64,000 nucleotides of DNA from Actinomycetes bacterium. Its GTDB lineage: Bacteria; Actinomycetota; Thermoleophilia; Solirubrobacterales; JACPNS01. The notes under the pieces are model-generated. The model did no database searches and had not been told where the DNA came from. It saw nothing but the letters and a program-made list of their open reading frames with translations. The stretch is taken from positions 1-64,000 of the forward strand of contig JAEYBE010000053.1 of assembly GCA_023404495.1 (NCBI GenBank), given 5' to 3'. Of this stretch, positions 7,763-15,613 are shown piece by piece (within the stretch, counting starts at the first letter, position 1; every line of letters starts with the position of its first letter). The position numbers were made by a program, and so were the translations under genes.

Positions 7763-7792
7763 CCAGCCGGCGTGAGCGATCGCGCCGGCTGG
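7763..7792. terminator. Hairpin between the RTX gene and a VOC gene
   Basis: CCAGCCGGCG (7763-7772) pairs perfectly with CGCCGGCTGG (7783-7792) around a ten-base loop. There is no T-tract. It sits just after the RTX gene stop and may act as a terminator. Confidence 0.5.
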
Positions 7793-7798
7793 AGCGTT

Positions 7799-7804
7799 TA
7801 AGCT
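7799..7804 (+). promoter_or_regulatory. -10 TAAGCT of a probable leaderless transcript
   Basis: TAAGCT is six bases before the ATG at 7811, immediately after the hairpin at 7763-7792. Confidence 0.45.
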
Positions 7805-7810
7805 GGGCCG

Positions 7811-8212
7811 ATGAGCGTCATTCCGCCGCGCACCGGCCTGATCAAGTGGGCGGATCTCACCGTCGACAACGCCGAGACCGTGCGCGACTTCTACGCCGGT
7901 GTGGTCGGGTGGAACGCGATCGGGCTGCCGGTCGAGGGCCGCGAGGATTTCGTCATGGCCCACCCCGAGACCGGTGATCCAGCCGCCGGCATCTGCCACC
8001 AGGAAGGCAGCCTCAAGGGTCTGCCGCAGCAGTGGCTCGTCTACGTGACCGTCGACGATCTCGACGACTCGATCGCAGCGTGCAATCAGCTCGGCGGGCG
8101 TGTTGTGTTTGGCCCGCGCGACTCGGAGACGATGGGACGTTGGTGCGTTGTGGAGGATCCGGCCGGCGCAGTGATGGCCCTGACGGAACTCACGCCCGGC
8201 GAGGACAACTGA
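7811..8212 (+). CDS. VOC family (glyoxalase-like) protein
   Basis: This 133-residue protein has the vicinal oxygen chelate fold: KWADLTVDNAETVRDFYAGVVGW at the N-terminus and a second beta-alpha-beta module with VYVTVDDLDDSIAACNQLGGRVVFGP, ending in VVEDPAGAVMALTE. The usual metal ligands are only partly evident, so the substrate cannot be named. Four bases separate it from ppk2, so it is probably co-transcribed with it. Confidence 0.8.
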   Translation: MSVIPPRTGLIKWADLTVDNAETVRDFYAGVVGWNAIGLPVEGREDFVMAHPETGDPAAGICHQEGSLKGLPQQWLVYVTVDDLDDSIAACNQLGGRVVFGPRDSETMGRWCVVEDPAGAVMALTELTPGEDN

Positions 8213-8216
8213 CTCT

Positions 8217-9065
8217 GTGGCAAAGCCGGACGCCGACAAGCTCACAAAGGCACTGCGCGTCGCGGCGGGTTTTGATCTGAGCGCACTCGACCCTGCTTCG
8301 ACTCCCGGCTTCAAGGGCGGGAAGAAGCAGGCCGCGAAACTGATCGCCGCCGGCGCCGATGAACTCTCCGAGCTGCAGGAGCGACTCTTTGCCAACGGGC
8401 GCGACGGCGAGGGGCCTTCGGTGTTGTTGATCGTGCAGGGAATGGATACCTCCGGCAAGGGCGGCATCATGCGCCACGTCGTCGGCGAGGTCGACCCTCA
8501 GGGCGTCGCGATCAAGGCATTCAAGGCGCCAACCAAGGAAGAACTCGCGCACCCGTTCCTCTGGCGTATCCGCAACGCGCTGCCAAAGCCCGGCTACATC
8601 GGGGTCTTTGACCGCTCGCAGTACGAAGACGTGCTCGTCGTGCGCGTACACGAGCTGGTGCCGCGCGCGACGTGGTCGCGCCGCTACGCGCAGATCAATG
8701 CGTTCGAGAAGAAGGTCGCCGCGGGCGGCACGCGGATCATCAAAGTGATGCTGCACATTTCTCGCGACGAACAGAAGGCGCGCCTTGAAGAGCGGCTCGC
8801 GCGCAAGGACAAGCACTGGAAGTACAACCCGCGAGATGTCGACGAGCGCGCCGAGTGGGGCGCCTACATGGAGGCCTACCAAGCCGTGCTTGACAAGACA
8901 AGCACCGAGCACGCGCCGTGGCACGTCGTGCCGGCGGACCACAAGTGGTTCGCGCGGCTGGCCGTCAACCAGTTGCTGCTCGAAGAGCTTCGGGCCTGCA
9001 AGCTCAAGTGGCCCAAGGCCGACTTCGACGTCAAAGCCGAGAAGAAGCGGCTGGCTGCCAGCTGA
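8217..9065 (+). CDS. ppk2: Polyphosphate kinase 2 family protein
   Basis: PPK2 enzymes transfer phosphate between polyphosphate and nucleotides. The 282-residue single-domain protein has the Walker A-like loop VQGMDTSGKGG (around residues 75-85), Walker B-like FDRSQYEDVLVVRVHEL and the lid Arg region. This length with one domain fits class I or III; I cannot tell from sequence alone whether AMP or ADP is preferred. GTG is the start codon. The stop codon directly abuts the stop of convergent ddl. Confidence 0.9.
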   Translation: MAKPDADKLTKALRVAAGFDLSALDPASTPGFKGGKKQAAKLIAAGADELSELQERLFANGRDGEGPSVLLIVQGMDTSGKGGIMRHVVGEVDPQGVAIKAFKAPTKEELAHPFLWRIRNALPKPGYIGVFDRSQYEDVLVVRVHELVPRATWSRRYAQINAFEKKVAAGGTRIIKVMLHISRDEQKARLEERLARKDKHWKYNPRDVDERAEWGAYMEAYQAVLDKTSTEHAPWHVVPADHKWFARLAVNQLLLEELRACKLKWPKADFDVKAEKKRLAAS

Positions 9066-10010
9066 CTACACGATTGGATACGGCTGCCGCGACTGCGAAG
9101 TCGCAAGCAGTCGCTCGGCGAGTTGCTCAAAGCTGATGCCCGCGGCTTCGGCGGCCATCGGCATCAGGCTCGTCTGGGTCAGTCCCGGAATCGCGTTGGC
9201 TTCGAGCACCTGAGGCTCGCCGTCTTCGGGGACCATGAAGTCGATGCGCGCGAAGCCGTGGCAGTCGAGCAGGGAGTAGGTCTCGACCGCGATCGCAGCG
9301 AGGCGCGCCGCCAGCGCATCATCGAGCTCGGCCGGGCAGACGTAGTCGGTCTTGCCGATCTCGTAGCGGCTCTCAAAGTCGTAGAAGTTGCCGCTGCGCA
9401 CGATTGCTTCGACGGCCGGCAACGCCTCGCCGTCAAGCACGCTGACGGCGATCTCGCGACCCTTGACGAACTGCTCGATCAGCAGCTTGTCGTCATAGCT
9501 GAACGCGCTGAGGATTGCCGGCGGCAGCTCCGACCGGTCGGCGGCGAAATTGACACCGAGCGCGGATCCTTGCCGTGCCGGCTTGACGACGACCGGAAAG
9601 CCGAGCAGCGACTCGATCTGGTCGAGTGCGTCCGACGCGCCAAGGCTCTTGAAGGCCGACTCGCCGAACGACACGAAGCGTGGCGTCGGAACACCGTGCT
9701 TCTGCAGCAACAGCTTTGTGAGCGACTTGTCCATCGCGAGCGTCGAGCTGAGTACGCCGCATCCGGTGTACGGAATGCCGACGATCTCCAGCAACTCCTG
9801 GATCGTTCCGTCTTCACCGCCGCGTCCGTGGAGGGCGACAAATGCGGCATCTGGCTGCGCCGCGCGCAGCTTGCTGACCAACGTCTGATCGACATCGATC
9901 TCGGTGACCTCATGGCCGCCCCCGCGAAGGGCCTCAGCGATCCGCGCCCCGCTGCGCATCGACACCTGCCGTTCGAGTGACGCGCCGCCTTTGAGGACGG
10001 CGACCTTCAT
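9066..10010 (-). CDS. ddl: D-alanine--D-alanine ligase
   Basis: Ddl joins two D-alanines with ATP for peptidoglycan precursors. The 314 residues are typical of the short DdlB type: N-terminal VAVLKGGASLERQVSMRSG, ALHGRGGEDGTIQ, ATP-grasp core GFPVVVKPARQGSALGVN and the C-terminal metal-binding EANAIPGLTQTSLMP. Its start overlaps the stop of the upstream aminotransferase by four bases (ATGA), so the two are translationally coupled. Confidence 0.95.
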   Translation of the reverse strand: MKVAVLKGGASLERQVSMRSGARIAEALRGGGHEVTEIDVDQTLVSKLRAAQPDAAFVALHGRGGEDGTIQELLEIVGIPYTGCGVLSSTLAMDKSLTKLLLQKHGVPTPRFVSFGESAFKSLGASDALDQIESLLGFPVVVKPARQGSALGVNFAADRSELPPAILSAFSYDDKLLIEQFVKGREIAVSVLDGEALPAVEAIVRSGNFYDFESRYEIGKTDYVCPAELDDALAARLAAIAVETYSLLDCHGFARIDFMVPEDGEPQVLEANAIPGLTQTSLMPMAAEAAGISFEQLAERLLATSQSRQPYPIV

Positions 10011-11374
10011 CCGGCTTGCCGCTTCATCTTGCGACCGGCGAGCCAGGAGACGCTCGATTCACCGGCTTGATCGGCCTGCGCTTCGGTCTTCACGGCGCGG
10101 TGTTCGCCGGTCATCGACCGCCAGAGTTCGAGCTGCTCCTCGACGACCTCGCCGATCCGACGGATTCCCTCGGTGATTCGGTCCTCGGGGACACCGCTGA
10201 AGTTCAAGCGCATCGTGTTGCGGCCGCGCGGGTCGGGAGTGCTTCCCAGGAAGGCGCCGGCGCCGGGAACGAAGGCGACGTTCGAGCGCAGCGCCTTCGT
10301 GAGCAGGTCTGTCGTGTCGATCTGTTCGGGCAGCGTCGCCCAGATGAACAGGCCGCCCTCCGGCTTGGTCCAGCTGGCTTCGGGCGGGAAGTAGCGCTCA
10401 AGCGCGGCGAGCATCGCGTCGCGCCTGGACTTGTAGATCCCGCTCGCCGTCTTCACCCAGTCGCGCCAATCGGCCTGTTCGAAGTAGCTCGCGATCATGA
10501 ACTGCCCGGGGCCGGATGAGTTGAGGTCGGCGGCGGCCTTGGCGATGTTGCACTTCTCGACCACCGGCGACGGACCCTCGATCCAGCCGAGTCGCAGGCC
10601 GGGCGCAAGGATCTTGCTGAACGTGCCCAGGTAGACGACGAAGTTGCCGCCGTCGAGTTCGCGCAGCGTCGGCAGCGGATCGCCCGAATAGCGCAGCATC
10701 CCGTAGGGGTTGTCCTCGAGAATCAGCAGCTCGCGCTCGGCGGCGATCTCGACCAACCGCTTGCGCCGCTCGAGTGACATCGTCACCCCGGCCGGGTTCT
10801 GGAAGGTCGGCACTGTGTAGATGAACTTTGGCGTGATTCCGGCTTGGTCCAGTCGATCGAGCTCCTGCTCAAGCAGGTCGATGCGCAGGCCGTTCTCGTC
10901 GATGTCGATCTGCACCGCGTCGGCCTGGAACGAGAGGAAGCTCGGGACGGCGCCCGGATAGGTCGGCGCCTCGGTGATGATCGTGTCGCCGGGATCAACC
11001 AATACGCGAGTGATCAGGTCGATCGCCTGCTGGCCTCCCGTGGTGACGAGGATGTTCTCGACATCGGCCTTGATGTTCTCGGCCGCCATCACCTCGGCGA
11101 TCCGCTGCTTGACCGGCAGGATGCCCTCGGTCGGCGTGTACTGCAGGAGCTCAGCGCTGTGGTGGCGCGCCATGTCCACAAACACGCTCTCGAGCAGGTC
11201 CTTCGGGAAGCTCGCAGTGTCGGGCATCCCGGAGGCGAGACTGATCACCTCGGGACGGTCGGTGATCGACATCATGTCGCGCATCGCGCTCGTCTTGACC
11301 TTCTCCGATCGCTCGGCGAAGAGACTCGCGTAGCGCTCGATGTCGTGCCGGCTGCCGCGCCCTGCGTCCATCAT
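10007..11374 (-). CDS. PLP-dependent class I/II aminotransferase (2-aminoadipate/LysN-like)
   Basis: This fold-type I aminotransferase has 455 residues. Visible motifs are ILVTTGGQQAIDLI (PLP phosphate pocket), FIYTVPTFQNPAGVTMS (Asn/Pro substrate region), ILEDNPYG (Asp pairing with the PLP ring N), the Schiff-base lysine in GTFSKILAPGLRLGW (Lys254) and the carboxylate-binding Arg in NTMRLNFSG. Its closest feel is the LysN / 2-aminoadipate group. There is no N-terminal GntR domain, so it is not a MocR regulator. Coupling to ddl hints at supply of an amino acid for cell-wall synthesis, but this is inference. Confidence 0.85.
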   Translation of the reverse strand: MMDAGRGSRHDIERYASLFAERSEKVKTSAMRDMMSITDRPEVISLASGMPDTASFPKDLLESVFVDMARHHSAELLQYTPTEGILPVKQRIAEVMAAENIKADVENILVTTGGQQAIDLITRVLVDPGDTIITEAPTYPGAVPSFLSFQADAVQIDIDENGLRIDLLEQELDRLDQAGITPKFIYTVPTFQNPAGVTMSLERRKRLVEIAAERELLILEDNPYGMLRYSGDPLPTLRELDGGNFVVYLGTFSKILAPGLRLGWIEGPSPVVEKCNIAKAAADLNSSGPGQFMIASYFEQADWRDWVKTASGIYKSRRDAMLAALERYFPPEASWTKPEGGLFIWATLPEQIDTTDLLTKALRSNVAFVPGAGAFLGSTPDPRGRNTMRLNFSGVPEDRITEGIRRIGEVVEEQLELWRSMTGEHRAVKTEAQADQAGESSVSWLAGRKMKRQAG

Positions 11375-11408
11375 CTGTTATTCGCGCTCGACCATCTAGA
11401 TTCCCACT

Positions 11409-11414
11409 TACCGT
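11409..11414 (+). promoter_or_regulatory. -10 TACCGT of a probable leaderless transcript
   Basis: TACCGT is six bases before the ATG at 11421, in the divergent spacer with the aminotransferase. Confidence 0.4.
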
Positions 11415-11420
11415 ATCGGC

Positions 11421-12089
11421 ATGGACACGATCTGGAACATCTGCCAAGCGATCGGCGTGGGGGCCGCAGCCGGGCTCTCTCCGCTTGTCGCGCTCGCCGC
11501 CGTGGTCGTGTGCGTCTCGATCAGCCTTGGAGTCGACAACTCCAACAGCGACTACGACTTCCTGGCCGGCGCGGCCGCGGTGATCGTCGCGATCGTCGTG
11601 TTGTTGCAGTCGCTCGCCTTGATTGCGCTGCCAGGCGGGATGGTCACGCGCGTCTCCGCTGACCGGCCGCGCGTGATGCCGCTGCACGTGATTCTTGCTG
11701 TCGTGCTCGGTGGCCTTGGAGGTGCGATCGTCTTCGGAACGCAGAACGACGCGGCCTGGCTTGGCGCGATCTTCGGCGCGCTCCCCGGCGCGCTCGTGGC
11801 CTATGCATCAGGCGGCCTGCTCAAGGGTGTCGGCGAGCGGCTCGAGGCCGGCGAGCAGCGTCAACTCAAGGGTGCCTCGCGCGACGAGGCCAAGGCCGCA
11901 AAACAGGACACCGATGCCTCCCGCCGCGTGCTGGCGTTCGGTGTGGACTTGGTGGCGATCATCGCCGTGGTCATTGCCTTGTTGCTTCCTCCCGCGGGGC
12001 TCGTGCTTCCAATCGTTGCGATCGCGCTGATCTTCGGCGCGCGCCGCCGCGAGGCGAAGAAGCACGAGGGCCTCCGTGTCCTCTCCTAG
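11421..12089 (+). CDS. Conserved membrane protein, DUF4126-like
   Basis: This 222-residue integral membrane protein begins MDTIWNICQAIGVGAAAGLSP, which resembles the GxxAGLxP start of DUF4126 proteins. About five to six hydrophobic segments can be seen, including LAAVVVCVSISLGV, LAGAAAVIVAIVVLLQSLAL, VILAVVLGGLGGAIVFG and a C-terminal pair. A charged cytoplasmic loop (GERLEAGEQRQLKGASRDEAKAAKQ region) divides them. Function is unknown. The 3' end overlaps the next gene by 14 bases. Confidence 0.6.
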   Translation: MDTIWNICQAIGVGAAAGLSPLVALAAVVVCVSISLGVDNSNSDYDFLAGAAAVIVAIVVLLQSLALIALPGGMVTRVSADRPRVMPLHVILAVVLGGLGGAIVFGTQNDAAWLGAIFGALPGALVAYASGGLLKGVGERLEAGEQRQLKGASRDEAKAAKQDTDASRRVLAFGVDLVAIIAVVIALLLPPAGLVLPIVAIALIFGARRREAKKHEGLRVLS

Positions 12090-13572
12090 GAATCCCAAGA
12101 AGCTCTGCCTCGTCGTCGTCGACGGCATGCGCCCGGCGTCGCTGCACAAGGCGATCGCTGAGGGCTCGGCGCCCAACTTCGCGCGCCTGATGCGCGAGGG
12201 GTATGAGACCGGCGAATGCATCTCGGCGTTCCCGTCGCTGACCCCGGTCGCGACTTCAATGATCGTCACCGGGCGGGGCCCGCACGAGCACGGCATTCCG
12301 TCGATGAACTGGTACAAGCGCGACGAGCGGCGCTACGTCGACTACGGCATCAGCTTTCCGGCAGCGCGGCGCAGCGGCGTGATCACGGTGCTCAAGGACC
12401 TCGTCTTCCGGATCAATCAGGAGCACCTCTCTGCCAAGACGCCGACCTTCTTCGAGACGCTCGAGCGCGCTGGGATTCACTGCGCGTGCACGACCTACAT
12501 GATCTATCGCGGGCCCAAGGAACACGAGTTCTCCGGCGCGGGCGTGGCTGGCGCGCTGGCCGGCGTGACGGGCATGTCGCGCCCCGGCTACGGGCCGACC
12601 GATCTGCTCTACGGGGACATCTTCGACTCACTGGGGACAGAGTGCCGCTCGAGCTACGGCGTTCCCGGCAAGCGCGACCAGCACACGGCGTGCGCCGGTG
12701 TTGAGCTCGTGCTCGCCGGCCGTTACGAGTTCATGCTGCTCTCGTTCCCTGACAACGACAACTTCTCGCACCGCAATGGACCCGATGAGCAGCACGTGTC
12801 GATCGCGCACGCCGACGCGCAGTTTCAGCGGGTGATCGACGCTGCCGGGGGATACCGGCGGTTTCTCGACGAGCACGCGGTGATCGTCGTCTCCGATCAC
12901 TCGCACAGCACCGTGCACGAGACGCTTGACCTGGTCGATCTGCTGACGGCGCACGAATGGGACGTCCTGCAGCCCCGCCGCGGCCGGCGGGCGGGGAGCG
13001 CCGACATCGCGGTGAGCCCTGCGGCGCGCGCCGGAAACATCTACGTGCTCGATCCCGCGCACCGCGGAGGCAAGTTGCCGCTGCTGGTGGAGGACCTTTC
13101 CCGCGAGGCGAAGATTGAGCAGGTCTTCTGGCTCGAAGATGGCGAGGCTTGCGCTCGCTTGGGCGAAGCGGAGTTGCGCTTCAAACCGGGATCGCAGTAC
13201 ACGGATCGGCGCGGGCGGGGATGGGACGTCGACGGCGAGAAGATCGTGCTCGATCTCTTCGCCGACGGCGACGAGATTCACAGCGAGGAGTATCCCGATT
13301 CGCTTGAGCGGGTTTGGTCGGCGCTCAACTGCCCGGGTAGCGGCGACCTGATCGTCACGCCGGAACTCGGCTACGAGTTCCTCGACTGGGGCGGAGTCGC
13401 GCACCTTGGCGGCGGCACACATGGCTCGCTGCACAAGGCCGACTCGGCCGCGCAATTGATCGTCACAGGCACCGGGGAAGCGCGCCGCGAGCAGCGCGCC
13501 TGGTCGATCGGCGATGTGCACCATCTGGTGCTCGAGCACTTCGGGCTCGACCCGGCCAGTGTTGCGGATTGA
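12076..13572 (+). CDS. Alkaline phosphatase superfamily / type I phosphodiesterase-nucleotide pyrophosphatase
   Basis: The 498-residue enzyme has the metal-dependent hydrolase core of nucleotide pyrophosphatase/phosphodiesterases: KKLCLVVVDGMRP (first metal Asp), FPSLTPVATSMIVTGRGPHEHGI (nucleophile Thr region), SFPDNDNFSHRNGPD, VIVVSDHSHSTV (metal Asp-His) and a late His in GGTHGSLHK. No signal peptide is visible, so it is likely cytoplasmic. The GTG start at 12076 has GAGGG upstream. The substrate, a phosphodiester or phospholipid-like compound, cannot be named. Confidence 0.85.
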   Translation: MSSPRNPKKLCLVVVDGMRPASLHKAIAEGSAPNFARLMREGYETGECISAFPSLTPVATSMIVTGRGPHEHGIPSMNWYKRDERRYVDYGISFPAARRSGVITVLKDLVFRINQEHLSAKTPTFFETLERAGIHCACTTYMIYRGPKEHEFSGAGVAGALAGVTGMSRPGYGPTDLLYGDIFDSLGTECRSSYGVPGKRDQHTACAGVELVLAGRYEFMLLSFPDNDNFSHRNGPDEQHVSIAHADAQFQRVIDAAGGYRRFLDEHAVIVVSDHSHSTVHETLDLVDLLTAHEWDVLQPRRGRRAGSADIAVSPAARAGNIYVLDPAHRGGKLPLLVEDLSREAKIEQVFWLEDGEACARLGEAELRFKPGSQYTDRRGRGWDVDGEKIVLDLFADGDEIHSEEYPDSLERVWSALNCPGSGDLIVTPELGYEFLDWGGVAHLGGGTHGSLHKADSAAQLIVTGTGEARREQRAWSIGDVHHLVLEHFGLDPASVAD

Positions 13573-13613
13573 TTGAGTGCCGTAACCCGGCAGCGGCGAC
13601 TCTGTAGATTGAC

Positions 13614-14084
13614 GTGCCTGAAGCTATGTCGCAGTCGACTTCCGAAACCGCCGCAGTCCAGAGCCCGCCGCGCATGCACCGGCGTGCCTACCACGGGCTG
13701 AAGAAGCCAGCCAACTGGATTCAGTTGGTGAAGTTCGGCGCGGTCGGCGCCAGCGGCTACGTCGTGAACCTCGCCGTCTACGAGCTGGCGCGCCAGGGCT
13801 TTGGCGTCTACTACCTGGTCGCCGCCGTGATCGCGTTCTGCGTCGCGGTGCTGAACAACTTCTATTGGAACCGCCACTGGACCTTCGACGCGGGCGACGG
13901 GCACGCCGGATTTCAGGCGACGCGGTTCTTCGTCGTCAGCCTCGTCGCCCTCGGCTTCAACCTGCTGCTGCTCAAGGCGTTCGTCGCCGCGGGCCTCGGC
14001 GAGCTGCCCGCCCAGGCGATCGCGGTGATCTGCGTCACGCCGATCAACTTTGTCGGCAACAAGCTCTGGTCATTCCGCCTCTAG
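13614..14084 (+). CDS. GtrA family membrane protein
   Basis: GtrA-like proteins are small four-helix membrane proteins thought to flip or carry polyprenyl-linked sugars for glycosyltransferases. The 156-residue product has the family start LVKFGAVGASGYVVNLAVYE, then YYLVAAVIAFCVAVLNNFYWNRHWTF (the N-NF-W-R signature) and two further helices ending INFVGNKLWSF. A later ATG at 13626 is possible. The 3' end overlaps convergent ymdB by 15 bases. Confidence 0.85.
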   Translation: MPEAMSQSTSETAAVQSPPRMHRRAYHGLKKPANWIQLVKFGAVGASGYVVNLAVYELARQGFGVYYLVAAVIAFCVAVLNNFYWNRHWTFDAGDGHAGFQATRFFVVSLVALGFNLLLLKAFVAAGLGELPAQAIAVICVTPINFVGNKLWSFRL

Positions 14085-14855
14085 CGGAACGATCAACTGC
14101 GTGATCCCGGTCGCGCGACCATCGCGATCGGCCTCGATCAGCACGCCCATCAGGTGCTCGTCACCGGTGGCGCTGCCAAACCGCCCCGGCATGCCGGTGC
14201 GCAGCTTGGCGATGATCGTCTCCTTCACGACGCCGATCACCCCGGCGCGCGAGCCGGTCATTCCGACGTCGGTGCAGTAGGCAGTGCCCCCGGGAAGCAC
14301 CCGAGCGTCGGCGGTCGGCACATGGGTGTGCGTGCCGACCACACCGGTCACGCGCCCGTCCAGGTGCCAGCCCATCGCGACCTTCTCGCTGGTCAGCTCG
14401 GCGTGGAAGTCCACGAGGATCAAGTCGACGTCGCCGGTCATCTCGCGCACCAGGGCGTCGGCGACGTCATACGGGTTGCCGTCGTTGTCGAGACCGAATT
14501 GCCCGATCAAGTTGATCACGCCGAGCCGCAGGTTGCCTGACTCGACGATCGTTGCACCCTTGCCCGGGTTGCTGGCGTGCTGGTTGGCGCAGCGAATGAT
14601 CGCCTTGCCGGAATCCAGGTACGGATAGATCTCGCGGTGGCGGTAGGTGTGGTTACCCAGCGTGATGGCGTTCACGCCGAGCTCGAAGAGCTCGTCGGCG
14701 GTCTTCGGAGTGATGCCCATTCCGCCCGCGACGTTCTCGCCGTTTACGACGACGAAGTCCGGCTCATGCTCCTCGCGCAGTCGCGGAAGCAGGGTCGAAA
14801 GTGCGCGCCGACCGGGCTCGGCCACCACGTCGCCGATGAACAGGATCGAGGGCAT
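14070..14855 (-). CDS. ymdB: YmdB-family metallophosphoesterase (TIGR00282)
   Basis: YmdB-type enzymes hydrolyse 2',3'-cyclic nucleotides and affect biofilm and sporulation decisions in Bacillus. The 261 residues start ILFIGDVVAEPGRRAL and show the di-metal ligands: GDVV (Asp), VVNGENVAGG (Asn), ITLGNHTYRHREI (Asn-His), VDFHAELTSEK and GTHTHVPTAD. All key residues are present, so it should be active. It is divergent from the ABC transporter, and both start codons lie close to -10-like hexamers. Confidence 0.92.
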   Translation of the reverse strand: MPSILFIGDVVAEPGRRALSTLLPRLREEHEPDFVVVNGENVAGGMGITPKTADELFELGVNAITLGNHTYRHREIYPYLDSGKAIIRCANQHASNPGKGATIVESGNLRLGVINLIGQFGLDNDGNPYDVADALVREMTGDVDLILVDFHAELTSEKVAMGWHLDGRVTGVVGTHTHVPTADARVLPGGTAYCTDVGMTGSRAGVIGVVKETIIAKLRTGMPGRFGSATGDEHLMGVLIEADRDGRATGITQLIVPLEAE

Positions 14856-14861
14856 CGGCCG

Positions 14862-14867
14862 AGTCTA
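14862..14867 (-). promoter_or_regulatory. -10 TAGACT of a probable leaderless ymdB transcript
   Basis: On the reverse strand TAGACT is six bases before the ymdB ATG. Confidence 0.45.
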
Positions 14868-14892
14868 TGGGCAGCTGGCGCGCTCAGCGGTT

Positions 14893-14898
14893 TATCCT
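14893..14898 (+). promoter_or_regulatory. -10 TATCCT of a probable leaderless ABC-operon transcript
   Basis: TATCCT is seven bases before the ATG at 14906. The ymdB promoter lies back to back only 25 bases away. Confidence 0.45.
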
Positions 14899-14905
14899 CC
14901 CGCCC

Positions 14906-15613
14906 ATGCCGGTGCTCGAAGGCCGCGGTCTCGTGAAACGCTACGACGACCGCACAGCACTCAGCGATGTTTCATTCGTCGTGGACGCAGGGGAGAGCGT
15001 CGCGATTGCCGGGCCCAACGGGGCCGGCAAGACGACCCTGCTCTCGATGCTCTCCGGAGTCGTCTCGCCAGACGCCGGCAGCGTCGACCTGCCCGGCGGC
15101 AAGCTCGGTTGGGTTCCTCAGCGGGCGGCTGTCTACGGCAAGCTGACCGTGCGCGAGAACCTCGAGCTCTTCGCGAGGCTCGAACGCGTTTCCGATGTCT
15201 CGGCTGCGGCCAATCGAATGATGGAGCGCATCGAGCTCACCCACCGCGCGGACGATCACGCAGAAGATCTCTCCGGCGGAATGCGCCAACGGCTCTCGAT
15301 CGGGATGGGGATGATCTCCGACCCTGCCGTCCTGTTGCTCGACGAGCCTTCGGCGGCGCTCGATCCGCTGCAGCGCGAGCGCCTCTGGGAGCTGCTTGAG
15401 TCGCTGGCGAGTGCCGGCATCGCGATCGTCTTCTCCACCCACTCGGCCGGCGAGGTCGAGGGGCATGCGGACCGCGTGCTGGTGCTCGACGGCGGCAAGC
15501 TGCTCTACAACGGCGCGCCCGCCGGCATCGGGCCGGGCGAGCACTTCGAACTCGCGTTCATCAACTTCCTGCGCGCGCAGCGCGGCGAGACGGCAACAGG
15601 AGAAGACTCCTGA
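14906..15613 (+). CDS. ABC transporter ATP-binding protein
   Basis: The 235-residue nucleotide-binding subunit has Walker A AGPNGAGKTT, the Q-loop at VPQR, ABC signature LSGGMRQR, Walker B VLLLDEPSAALDP and the H-loop FSTHSAGE. It resembles ABC-2-type exporter ATPases (drug, polysaccharide or antibiotic export). The ATG at 14906 gives the standard N-terminus. The stop overlaps the permease start by one base (TGATG). Confidence 0.93.
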   Translation: MPVLEGRGLVKRYDDRTALSDVSFVVDAGESVAIAGPNGAGKTTLLSMLSGVVSPDAGSVDLPGGKLGWVPQRAAVYGKLTVRENLELFARLERVSDVSAAANRMMERIELTHRADDHAEDLSGGMRQRLSIGMGMISDPAVLLLDEPSAALDPLQRERLWELLESLASAGIAIVFSTHSAGEVEGHADRVLVLDGGKLLYNGAPAGIGPGEHFELAFINFLRAQRGETATGEDS

